A stretch of DNA of 64,000 bases from Streptomyces sp. AM 2-1-1 (GTDB lineage Bacteria; Actinomycetota; Actinomycetes; Streptomycetales; Streptomycetaceae). The notes beneath the pieces are model-generated. The model searched no databases, was not told the origin of the DNA, and saw nothing but the letters and a program-made list of their open reading frames with translations. The position numbers and the translations under genes were made by a program. How positions within the stretch are numbered: position 1 is the first letter of the stretch; each line of letters begins with the position of its first letter. Shown here piece by piece: positions 8,939-16,521 of this stretch. The stretch lies in assembly GCF_029167645.1 (NCBI RefSeq), contig NZ_CP119147.1:6590501-6654500 (forward strand), in the 5' to 3' direction.

Positions 8939-10009
8939 ATGAATCCTCTTCGCCGTGCGTGCGGCCTGCTCGCCCTCGTTCTCGCAGGGCTCCTCACCGT
9001 CGTGATGTCCGTGACGTCGGCGGAGCCCGCCCGGGCTTCTCAGACGAGCATGCGGGCCGCCGACCCGAGCGTGCTCCGGGTCGGCTCCACCTATGTCTCC
9101 GTGCAGTCGGCAGGAGGAGGCATCGCCGTCCGGAAGGCGTCGTCGACGGACGCCCTCGCCTCCGCACCCGCGCGGCAGGTCTGGTCCGACCCCCGTGGCC
9201 TCGGTGAGGTCTGGGCCCCGGAGGTCGTACGGGACGGCGGCCGGTACTACATCTACTTCACTGCCGGCAGGGGCGCCGCGCACCGGATGTACGTGATCAG
9301 CTCGGCCGCCCCCGACAGTGGCTACACCGCCGAGACGCAACTCGCCCTGCCCGACGGTAAATGGGCCATCGATGGCACGATGTTCACCTTCGGCGGGCAA
9401 CGCTGGTTCGTGTGGTCCGGCTGGTCCGGGGACACCAACGTCGAGCAGAACCTCTACATCGCCCGGATGAGCAGCCCCACCACGCCGACCGGTACCCGTC
9501 ACGTCATCTCCCAGCCCCGGGAGGGCTGGGAGCGGGTGGTAGGCAATCCCTACATCAACGAGGCCCCCGAGGCGATCAAGGACCCGAACGGTCAACTGCA
9601 CATCGTGTACTCCGCCAACGGCAGCTGGAGCGACCAGTACTGCCTGGCCGAGCTGCGGCTGCGGGCCGGAGGCGACCCGACGTACGTGTGGGACTGGTAC
9701 AAGTCGAACGGCTGCCTCTTCGGCTCCAACCGCGCCACGATGATGTCCGGTTGGGATCCCACGCAGCAGGTGAACGGTCCCGGGCACCACAGCTTCGTGC
9801 TGCTGGACGGGGACATCAACACCAGTCCGCCGGCCGGTCCGCGGTTCCCGCTGATGTTCCACGCGGTCCCGAAGGGAACGCCGTACTCCTGGGACAACCG
9901 GTTCTGGTACACCGGCACCTTCTGCTGGTGGGGCGGTACGACGTACAGCCGCGCCAACGTACCCGGAGCCAACTCCGACACCGGCTGGAGCCTCAAGTTC
10001 TTCGAGTGA
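8939..10009 (+). CDS. Secreted GH43 alpha-L-arabinofuranosidase
   Basis: 356 residues from the ATG at 8939. A signal peptide (about 1-34, ending EPARASQ) marks secretion. The five-bladed GH43 catalytic residues are visible: Asp42 in AADPSVLR (base), Asp145 in WAIDGTMF (pKa modulator) and Glu208 in YINEAPEA (acid). Overall sequence resembles the GH43_26 exo-1,5-arabinofuranosidases of streptomycetes, but without the C-terminal CBM42 that some carry; the protein ends right after the catalytic domain. It would release L-arabinose from arabinan or arabinoxylan side chains. An operator palindrome at 8741-8756 suggests sugar-inducible control. It converges on a second arabinofuranosidase gene, which supports a shared substrate. 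The exact linkage is inferred. Confidence 0.87.
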   Translation: MNPLRRACGLLALVLAGLLTVVMSVTSAEPARASQTSMRAADPSVLRVGSTYVSVQSAGGGIAVRKASSTDALASAPARQVWSDPRGLGEVWAPEVVRDGGRYYIYFTAGRGAAHRMYVISSAAPDSGYTAETQLALPDGKWAIDGTMFTFGGQRWFVWSGWSGDTNVEQNLYIARMSSPTTPTGTRHVISQPREGWERVVGNPYINEAPEAIKDPNGQLHIVYSANGSWSDQYCLAELRLRAGGDPTYVWDWYKSNGCLFGSNRATMMSGWDPTQQVNGPGHHSFVLLDGDINTSPPAGPRFPLMFHAVPKGTPYSWDNRFWYTGTFCWWGGTTYSRANVPGANSDTGWSLKFFE

Positions 10010-10021
10010 GAGCGCCTCGCG

Positions 10022-10061
10022 CGGTGCGGGCGGCCGTCTCCCGGGAGGCCGCCCCGCACCG
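10022..10061. terminator. Strong bidirectional terminator between two arabinofuranosidase genes
   Basis: A 14-base arm (10022-10035) pairs with 10047-10061 with a single bulged C and an 11-base loop. It starts 12 bases after the GH43 stop and ends seven bases before the GH54 stop, so it can end transcription from both convergent genes. Confidence 0.8.
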
Positions 10062-10067
10062 ACGGGA

Positions 10068-11627
10068 TCAGGGGGTCCAGGCGGCGACGACTGCCCAGCT
10101 GACGTCGTCGGGCCACAGGGCCGCGGCGTCGAAGGTGTGGGGGCCGCCGTTGGACGCGACGTATCCGGTGTTGCCGTAGTGGCGGATGGAGCGGTCGGCG
10201 AAGTTGTACGAGACCAGCGAGTTGCCCTGGCCGTTCACGCCTGCCTGGGAGCAGAAGGTGGCGTCGTTGGCGAAGAGCGCGGTGCTGTCGTTGGGGTGCA
10301 GGTAGAGCTGGTAGTTCTGGTGGCGCAGGTAACTGCCGGGCGTGTTCCTCGACTCGAAGGACCGGCAGGCGCTGTTCGCCAGGCCCGGCCGGACGATCCA
10401 GGAGGCGTTCGCATTGTCGGTCGCCGAACTCGCGGAGGTGAGGGCGGTGGTGCCGACGTTCGCGCCGGAGTGGCTGAGGTAGCTGGTGGTGCAGCAGGAG
10501 GTGGTCGCCCGCAGCGAGACGGAGGAGCCGGAGTTGAGGGCGGTGCCGCCGCCCGAGCCCTGCGCGTAGCCGGCCGCGACGATGTTGGCCTGCACGGCGT
10601 TCTCGGTCGCGTCGGTGGGATACCCGGAGGTCATGACGCCCTCGTAGAAGGTGCCCGCGGCGCTCACGCTGTTGTCGCCGCCGATGCCGAGGATGATCGC
10701 ACCCTCCTTCTTCATCGGGTTGTAGCCGGCGGCGTTCGGCCGGACTCCGTTGTAGTAGGTGGAGAGCGCGCCGGACTGGGCGTTCGCGGCCCGGATCGCC
10801 CAGTGGTTCGGCTCGCCCTTGACGATCGCGGTGAGGAAGCGGTGGCTCACCGTCGGGTCGTTCGCGTTGTAGCCGGTGTTGACGCCGGAGAACAGGCCGT
10901 TCTCCAGGTCGGCCATCACCCAGGGACCGTTGCCCGCACCGGAACCCCAGCCCCGGCTGTTGCCGAAGTAGATGGCCTCCATGGTGCCGTTGCCGTTGTC
11001 GCGGCTGTTGGTCTCCGCATTGCCGTAGTCGAAGCAGCAGCCGTCGTTGTAGTGCGTGCCGTCGAGGATCGCGTACATGCCTTCGGGCTGGTCACCGGTG
11101 GCGATCCCGTTGGTGGCGTTGTTGCGGTAGCCCGTCCCGGGCGAGACGAAGACGCCGTAGGCGCGGTTGCCGTTGAGGGTGACCGGCGCCATCGTGGCGT
11201 TGGCGAGCTTGTCGTAACCCCCCGCCGCCGGGCCTTCGAAGCCGCCCGGGGGAGCCTGGGTGAGGCGGTTGTTGCGGCCGGTCTGGTCGTAGACGACCGT
11301 GATGACGCAGCTGGTCCTGGCGCAGAACGAGTCCTGTGCGGCGGCGTTCGCGTAACCCCCGGCACTGAGGACCCCGATGTCGCGGGTGGTGTTGTCCGAG
11401 GCGCGGCGTACTTGGTAGAGCGCCCCGTTGTAGGAGCCGTACAGGGCCCGGGTGGTGCTGTGCGCGGCGACGCAGGGCGTGCCGCCGCCGGCGTACAGAT
11501 CGCAGGGCTGGGAGGTCGCGGCCTGGGAGACCGCGGTGCCCGACAGGGCCCCCGCGACGAGCACGGCGGCCAGGGCCGCCGTCAGCGCGGCGACACGGCG
11601 TCGGAGAAGGGACCGGAGTCCTCTCAT
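10068..11627 (-). CDS. abfB: Secreted GH54 alpha-L-arabinofuranosidase B with CBM42
   Basis: 519 residues starting MRGLRSLLRR at 11627-11625, preceded by GAGGACAG. The signal peptide is about residues 1-38. The GH54 catalytic domain spans about 39-370: nucleophile Glu242 in DLENGLF and acid/base Asp318 in GIGGDNS, 76 residues apart as in fungal AbfB. Paired cysteines such as CCFDYGNAETN are conserved. After a short Gly/Ser linker a CBM42 arabinose-binding beta-trefoil fills about residues 380-519 (repeats of SYLRHxNxxL type). The enzyme removes arabinose branches from hemicellulose outside the cell. The nearest operator-like site lies about 535 bases upstream. The frame is open far upstream, but the signal peptide fixes the start. 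Confidence 0.92.
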   Translation of the reverse strand: MRGLRSLLRRRVAALTAALAAVLVAGALSGTAVSQAATSQPCDLYAGGGTPCVAAHSTTRALYGSYNGALYQVRRASDNTTRDIGVLSAGGYANAAAQDSFCARTSCVITVVYDQTGRNNRLTQAPPGGFEGPAAGGYDKLANATMAPVTLNGNRAYGVFVSPGTGYRNNATNGIATGDQPEGMYAILDGTHYNDGCCFDYGNAETNSRDNGNGTMEAIYFGNSRGWGSGAGNGPWVMADLENGLFSGVNTGYNANDPTVSHRFLTAIVKGEPNHWAIRAANAQSGALSTYYNGVRPNAAGYNPMKKEGAIILGIGGDNSVSAAGTFYEGVMTSGYPTDATENAVQANIVAAGYAQGSGGGTALNSGSSVSLRATTSCCTTSYLSHSGANVGTTALTSASSATDNANASWIVRPGLANSACRSFESRNTPGSYLRHQNYQLYLHPNDSTALFANDATFCSQAGVNGQGNSLVSYNFADRSIRHYGNTGYVASNGGPHTFDAAALWPDDVSWAVVAAWTP

Positions 11628-12525
11628 CACTGTCCTCGATTTCTGGGTGGCTACGGAGATGCCCGCGCGACGAAGGCCGATGGCCGGTGGCAAGGGAACG
11701 GTGCGCGCGGAGCTCTCCTGGGAGTGGGGTGCCGGAGGATGTTCGGTGCGGGTCGGGCTGCTTGGCCCGGTGAGCTGGTGCGCGCCGGACCGGAGTCGGT
11801 CGGGCAGCGTTCTTCCGGTGTACGGGTACGGGTACGGGTCGCAGGGCCGGAGCGCGCGGTGGCAGCACGGAGCTCGCGCGGGGCGCCGGTGGGCGGGGTC
11901 GGAGCAGTGGATCGGTGTTGCCGTGCTGGGCGGCGACTCTCGGCCGGTGCCTCCGGCGGGGGCCGGGGGCAGCTTGGGGGAGACGGCTCCGGGGCGGGAA
12001 CCTGCGGGGGCGCGGGGTGAGTCGTGCGGTGCGCGGACCCGGTCGGCACCGGTGGGGACGGTGCCGAGGAGGCCGCTCCGGGAGGCGGTCGCCACGTGCG
12101 TGATCGTCACCCGTGGGGCGGAGCTGTTCCGTACCTCGTTGCAGGTCGGGACGCCGGGAGAAATTGTTAGCGCTAACAATTCTGGGACGGCGTCGAGTGG
12201 GGGAGGGGTGCTCGAGTGGCACAGACGCTAAACCGGTGGGGCGGCGTGCGCAAGAGTTTCTTCCAATTCCCCTCAGGCGGGCGTGGGTTGGCGGGCCGCC
12301 GGACGGATCGAGGGTGAGTCGACGGAGGGTGCCGGGGGACGGGCCGCGACCCGACGACAGCGCGAAAGCACTCCCGTGCTCCCTGTGACGAAGCGCCAAA
12401 GCGGCTGTTCCTGCCGCCTGTCGGCTCGGGACGCCGCCTGTCCCCTGGCGGCTGTCGAGGGATGTCCGCGGCGGCGGCGCGGCCCACCGGCCGCAGCGGT
12501 CGGCGAGGGTGGGTTGCGGGGGTAT
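11628..12525. other. Long non-coding upstream region of abfB (898 bases)
   Basis: No convincing gene on either strand. It holds three tandem TACGGG units (11821-11838) and the 20-bp operator-like palindrome at 12162-12181. If that palindrome marks the abfB promoter, the transcript would have a leader of about 500 bases. The stretch right of 12182 shows nothing I recognise. Confidence 0.5.
12162..12181. promoter_or_regulatory. Perfect 20-bp LacI/AraR-type operator palindrome
   Basis: AATTGTTAGCGCTAACAATT is perfectly self-complementary and strikingly A/T-rich for its surroundings. TTGTTAGCGCTAACAA-type sites are typical of LacI-family regulators of pentose and arabinan genes. The only gene downstream in either direction that suits it is the leftward abfB. 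Confidence 0.75.
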
Positions 12526-13080
12526 TCACCCCGCGACGTGGCGGGGCATCATGCGCAGCGACGTGTCCAGGACGGTCATGAGCTGTGCGGTACGGCTCTT
12601 GCCGGTCGGCGCCGGAGGGTATCGGTGCAGGACATCGAGAAGTACGGGTGTGGCGCGTTGTCGGGACTTCTCGATCAGCCTCAGCCCGACGGCGACGTCG
12701 TCGCCCGCGTTCAACTCTCCTACGCGCGCGGCGCACGCCGCAGCTCTCAGAATGTGACCCACTTGGGTGGCTTTCGCGAGCGGATGGAGGTAGGCCGCCG
12801 AGGCGGCATCGGCCGCAGCGCGCGCTGCCAGCCGTGCGGCCTCCGTGGTCGCCTCCCTCGCTGCCCGGTGCGCGGCCGAGGAGGTGATGCGCTGGAGTTT
12901 GGTCCTTCTGGCGCCGTTCGCAAACTCTCGTGCGGCGTCGATGGCGGCACGAGGTCGAGGATCACCGGGATCCGTCTCCTCGAAGACGGGAAGGACCTCC
13001 TCGGCGCTCTCCAGAACGTAGAGGACGACCACGCGCAGTTCGTCCACGGTCAGTTCGAAGTCACCGGATGGGGTCGTCAC
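12526..13080 (-). CDS. Imm-5-like putative immunity-domain protein
   Basis: 184 residues with a GTG start at 13080-13078 and GGGAAGAT upstream. The protein is helical and alanine-rich, with a conserved-looking core (FANGARRTKLQRI, AAREATTEAARLAARAA, AKATQVGHILRAAA) that matches the family annotated as Imm-5-like putative immunity proteins, often misnamed exonuclease SbcC, in Streptomyces. No toxin or polymorphic-toxin gene lies next to it, so any immunity role is only by family name. It is a cytoplasmic protein with no signal or membrane segment. The recognition is by recalled similarity and fits the full length. Confidence 0.7.
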   Translation of the reverse strand: MTTPSGDFELTVDELRVVVLYVLESAEEVLPVFEETDPGDPRPRAAIDAAREFANGARRTKLQRITSSAAHRAAREATTEAARLAARAAADAASAAYLHPLAKATQVGHILRAAACAARVGELNAGDDVAVGLRLIEKSRQRATPVLLDVLHRYPPAPTGKSRTAQLMTVLDTSLRMMPRHVAG

Positions 13081-13415
13081 GGACCCGATCTTCCCATTGA
13101 GCGAACACCTGGCGACGAGCCGGGGACGCCCTCGTGCGACGACGCCGGACGATGCGGCGGGAGGGCTCGGGTGGTGCGGTCGCGCGGTCGGTGGAGGAGG
13201 CCGTCCTTCTCGTAGGCCGTCCTTCTCGTAGGCGGGGTCTTCGCTGCCCCGTGCGCCCGGCGCCCGGCTCGCAGGCGTACCGCCGGGTCCTCCTCCTGCG
13301 CACCGCCCGCGCGGGGGTGTCCGGCGGCCGGTGGCCGCCCTTGTCGTCGAACGGTCGAACGATTGCCGGTCGACCGACAGAGGCGGTCCGGTGTGGACAC
13401 CCGGACCACCCAGAA
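13081..13415. other. Intergenic region with a perfect 16-bp tandem duplication
   Basis: 335 bases between two leftward genes. CCGTCCTTCTCGTAGG is present twice head to tail at 13201-13216 and 13217-13232. The rest shows no gene or clear hairpin. Confidence 0.55.
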
Positions 13416-13991
13416 CTACGCGGGGCCGGGGGGCAGGTGGACGGTCATGATCAGGTGACAGGTCTCGGTGCCGGAGCCGCGGTAGGTATGGGGGGCGTCA
13501 GCGTCGAAGGCGGCGGTCTGCCCCGCCTCGATGGGGTGGTCGGTGCCGTTGACGACGAGCACCATCCGACCTGCGGTGACGTTGACGGTCTCCACGACGC
13601 CGGCCTGGTGGGGATGGCTGGGATATTCCTCGCCGGGGACCAGCGTCCACCGCCAGACCTCGGTGGCTGCCGGCCCGCCGGTGGTCAGCATCAGCCTGGC
13701 TTCGCTGCCGCGCTCGCCCTTCCACAGGGGCATGACGGTGGCGGCGCTCACCACCCGGACGCGTTCCTCGGACCGCCCCTCCACCAGGGCGGAAACGGAG
13801 GCGCCGAGGGTGTCGGCGAGGCGGACCAGGGTGGCGAAGTTCGGATTGCCCTGGGCCTTCTCCAGGGCGACCAGGGCCCCCTTGCTGACCTTGGCGCGGC
13901 GGCCGAGTTCGTCGAGGGACAGTCCGGCGCGGGTGCGGGCCGCGCGGACGTTGTGAGCGAGCGTCCGCAGTGCGGCTTCGGTCTCGGCCAT
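13416..13991 (-). CDS. XRE-family regulator with C-terminal cupin sensor domain
   Basis: 191 residues starting MAETEAALRT, with GGAGGGG upstream of the ATG. Residues about 10-65 form a lambda-repressor-like helix-turn-helix (LSLDELGRRAKVSKGALVALEKAQGN). Residues about 110-185 form a small cupin (HPHQAGVVETVNVTAGRMVLVVNG) that would sense a small ligand. This SutR-like class commonly regulates a divergent transporter gene. Here the EamA exporter starts 113 bases away in the opposite direction, so autoregulation plus control of the exporter is the likely job. An upstream in-frame ATG exists but lacks a ribosome site. Confidence 0.9.
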   Translation of the reverse strand: MAETEAALRTLAHNVRAARTRAGLSLDELGRRAKVSKGALVALEKAQGNPNFATLVRLADTLGASVSALVEGRSEERVRVVSAATVMPLWKGERGSEARLMLTTGGPAATEVWRWTLVPGEEYPSHPHQAGVVETVNVTAGRMVLVVNGTDHPIEAGQTAAFDADAPHTYRGSGTETCHLIMTVHLPPGPA

Positions 13992-14104
13992 CGCTGTTAC
14001 CCCTCCAGTCAGGTGGACCCCGCACCGCACAGTCGTTCGGTTGGCGAAGGTCGGTCGGTGCGCTGTACGATGTAGTCGTTCCATTGATAGTAAGGGATGC
14101 TCCC

Positions 14105-14941
14105 GTGATCGCTCTGCTGCTGGCTCTGGGCAGTTCTCTGTCCTACGGATGCGCCGATTTCCTCGGCGGTCTCGGCGCCCGCAAGGCCCACGTCCTGCGC
14201 ACCGTGATGATCGCCGCTCCGGCCTCGCTCGCCGTTGAGCTGCTGCTGTGGCCCTTTTTCGGCGCCTCCTTCGCCCCGGTCACCCTCGCGTGGGGTGCCG
14301 CCTCCGGTGTCGCGTCGGCCGCCGCCTTCGCCCTGCTCTACCGCACGCTCGCGATCGGCCCGATGAACGTGCTCTCGCCCGTGACCGCGCTGATCTCGGC
14401 GATGCTGCCGGTCGGTGTCGGACTGCTGCAGGGCGAGCACTTGGGCGCGGCCGGGCTGATCGGCCTGCCGCTTGCGCTCGCGGCGGTGGTGCTGGTCAGC
14501 GCCGGACGGGGTGCCGGTAGCGCGCGCCCGGCGCGCGCCGCGCTGCTGATGGCCTTCGGCGCCGGGGCCGCCATCGCCCTGCAGCTGATCTTCCTGCACC
14601 AGGCTCCCTCTGACAGCGGCGTCGGACCACTCATCGTCGGACGGGCCGTGTCGTCCGCGGTCACGCTGACTGCTGCCGGGGCGATGTACCAGCGGCTGGG
14701 CTCGGAGAAGCCCGCCTACGCGATGTCGGCGGCGGCAGGCGTGCTGGACTCGGTGGCCAACCTGCTGTTCCTGCTCGCGGCCCGCGGCGGCGACCTGGCC
14801 GTCGTCGCCGTGATCACCGCCCTGTACCCGGCCGGCACCGTCCTGCTCGCCCGCACCGTGCTCGCCGAACGGATGTATCGCACGCAGGTCATCGGCCTGG
14901 GCACGGCCGCCGTCGCCGTCAGCCTCCTTGCCCTCACCTGA
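14105..14941 (+). CDS. EamA/DMT-family transporter
   Basis: 278 residues from a GTG at 14105, preceded by AAGGGAT. Ten hydrophobic segments in two repeated EamA halves are evident (for example IALLLALGSSLSYGCADFLGG at the start and GTAAVAVSLLALT at the end). Such drug/metabolite transporters export amino acids, metabolites or small toxic compounds across the plasma membrane; the substrate cannot be read from sequence. It is divergent from an XRE-cupin regulator and followed after 29 bases by the PaiB-like pseudogene and then a B3/B4-domain gene, a grouping that recurs in streptomycetes. Confidence 0.9.
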   Translation: MIALLLALGSSLSYGCADFLGGLGARKAHVLRTVMIAAPASLAVELLLWPFFGASFAPVTLAWGAASGVASAAAFALLYRTLAIGPMNVLSPVTALISAMLPVGVGLLQGEHLGAAGLIGLPLALAAVVLVSAGRGAGSARPARAALLMAFGAGAAIALQLIFLHQAPSDSGVGPLIVGRAVSSAVTLTAAGAMYQRLGSEKPAYAMSAAAGVLDSVANLLFLLAARGGDLAVVAVITALYPAGTVLLARTVLAERMYRTQVIGLGTAAVAVSLLALT

Positions 14942-14970
14942 CCTCTCCCCCTCCGGAAGGACCCCCGCAC

Positions 14971-15516
14971 ATGTTCATCCAGCACCGGGCCGCCGTCCTG
15001 GACGACGCCGCGTGGCAGACCGGGATCGCCGGCGGCCAGGACTTCGGCCTCCCGAGCGTCAACGGCTTGCCCGGCAGACGCCGATCGCCGGGCCCACCTG
15101 CCCCACCGTCGACGGCACCGCCCTGCTGGTCCACCTCGCTCGCCCCCACCCCGTCCGGGAGAGGATCGAGGCCGGTCGGAACGTCACTTTCACCGTCACC
15201 GGTGAGTACGCCGTCACCGTCGGCCCCTGGGGCGCCGAGGCGGGTGTACCGCCCGCCGACTGTGTCCCGGCCAGCCACTCGAGCCCACCTGCCGGGCCAC
15301 CGCCGTCGACGCCCCGGCGACCAGGGCCGAACCGCCGCGTCGGCGGATCGCGCACTTCCGGCCCGACGGCAACCATGCCCCTTCACCCCCGACCAGCCGC
15401 CTCACGGACGAATGCTGCCCGGCATCCCCGGCTCGCGCCGGGACGTCACCCAGGGTCGTGCGACGTTCACGTACGACGGCCACGAACCCGTCGAGCAGCG
15501 CACCGACACCACCTGA
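14971..15516 (+). pseudogene. Frameshifted FMN-binding negative transcriptional regulator (PaiB family)
   Basis: PaiB-like segments appear in order but in different frames. MFIQHRAAVLDDAAWQ and GGQDFGLPSVNG lie in the frame of the ATG at 14971. ALLVHLARPHPVRERIEAG and VTFTVTGEYAVTVGPW lie in a second frame (about 15100-15270). RIAHFRPDGNHAP lies in a third (about 15340-15395). Then PPHGRMLPGIPGSRRDVTQ and FTYDGHEPVEQR are back in the first frame. At least three frameshifts are therefore needed to recover the protein, and its usual C-terminus is also short. The remnant keeps high third-position GC. It sits between the EamA exporter gene and the B3/B4 gene, as an intact homologue would. It is either a recent pseudogene or a cluster of sequencing errors. 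Confidence 0.8.
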
Positions 15517-15642
15517 CGGCTCCCCGAACGCGGCCGGGGACCGCACACGCCCACCGCCCGCCACCAGACACGCCGCCTGGACCGCATCGGTCCCTGGAAT
15601 GCATGCCTCCGCCTCGCCTCGCCCCCCGGAACGGACCCCCCT

Positions 15643-16350
15643 GTGACCACCTTCCGCATCAGCCCCGCAGTCGCCGACGCCTTCGCCGACACCCTCATCG
15701 CCGTCGTCACCGCCACCGGTCTGCGCGGCCGGGAACCCTGGCCGGCCACCACGACCGTCCTGGAAGATCTGGAGCGGCAACTCGCGGACAGCACCTGGGC
15801 CCCCGCCGACGAGGCCGATCCGCGTATCGAGGCGTGGCACACCGCCTACCGCTCCTTCGGCTCCAACCCCCGCCGCATCCGCCCCAGCGTCGACGCGCTG
15901 GGCCGCCGCATGGCCAAGAAGGGCACCCTGCCCCGGATCAACCCGGCCGTCGACTCCTACAACGCCGTCTCCGTCCGCCACGGCCTGCCCGCCGGCGCCT
16001 TCGACCTCGACCAGGTCACCGGCGACGTCGAGATCCGCTACGCCGACGGCTCCGAGACCTTCACCCCGCTCGGCGAACCCGAGACCGTCGAGAACCCCAA
16101 GCCCGGCGAGATCGTCTACGCCGACACCACCGACGTGCTCACCCGCCACTGGAACCACCGCGACGCCCATCGCACCCGTGTCACCGAAGACTCCACCCAC
16201 GTCGCCTTCGTCCTGGAGACCCTTCACCACGCCCGCGACGGACACCTTCTCGAGACCGCCGCCGGCGAGCTGCGGAACCTGCTCACCGAGCACGCCGCAG
16301 GAAGCACCGTCCACTACCTCAGCCCCGCACACCCGCAGGTCAGCGTCTGA
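15643..16350 (+). CDS. B3/B4 tRNA-binding domain protein
   Basis: 235 residues from a GTG at 15643. The body (FRISPAVADAFAD, RSFGSNPRRIRPSVDAL, LPRINPAVDSYNAVSVRHGLP) matches the stand-alone B3/B4 fold of the phenylalanyl-tRNA synthetase beta subunit. Stand-alone members are linked with editing or with amino-acid/tRNA quality control, but most are uncharacterised. It is the last gene of the exporter/PaiB group and converges on the MuiA pair. The ribosome site is weak, so translation may have depended on the upstream gene, now a pseudogene. Confidence 0.85.
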   Translation: MTTFRISPAVADAFADTLIAVVTATGLRGREPWPATTTVLEDLERQLADSTWAPADEADPRIEAWHTAYRSFGSNPRRIRPSVDALGRRMAKKGTLPRINPAVDSYNAVSVRHGLPAGAFDLDQVTGDVEIRYADGSETFTPLGEPETVENPKPGEIVYADTTDVLTRHWNHRDAHRTRVTEDSTHVAFVLETLHHARDGHLLETAAGELRNLLTEHAAGSTVHYLSPAHPQVSV

Positions 16351-16521
16351 GTCACCTCCTGCTTCCCCCGCCCGGACACAAGCAGCGGCACCGAACGACC
16401 AGCGCCCCGGCCGGGCCGTCGGCGTGCACTCCCGGCCGCCGTCGTCATCGTCCGGCCCGGCCGTGTCCGGCCCGCGCGGCGGAACCCGGCCCGCGCCCGG
16501 GACCCGCACACCCCGCAGGGC

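Noticed and set aside
15500..16480. Leftward long frame antisense to the B3/B4 gene
   Set aside because: A Gly/Val/Asp-rich shadow of the rightward gene, which has clear B3/B4 motifs.
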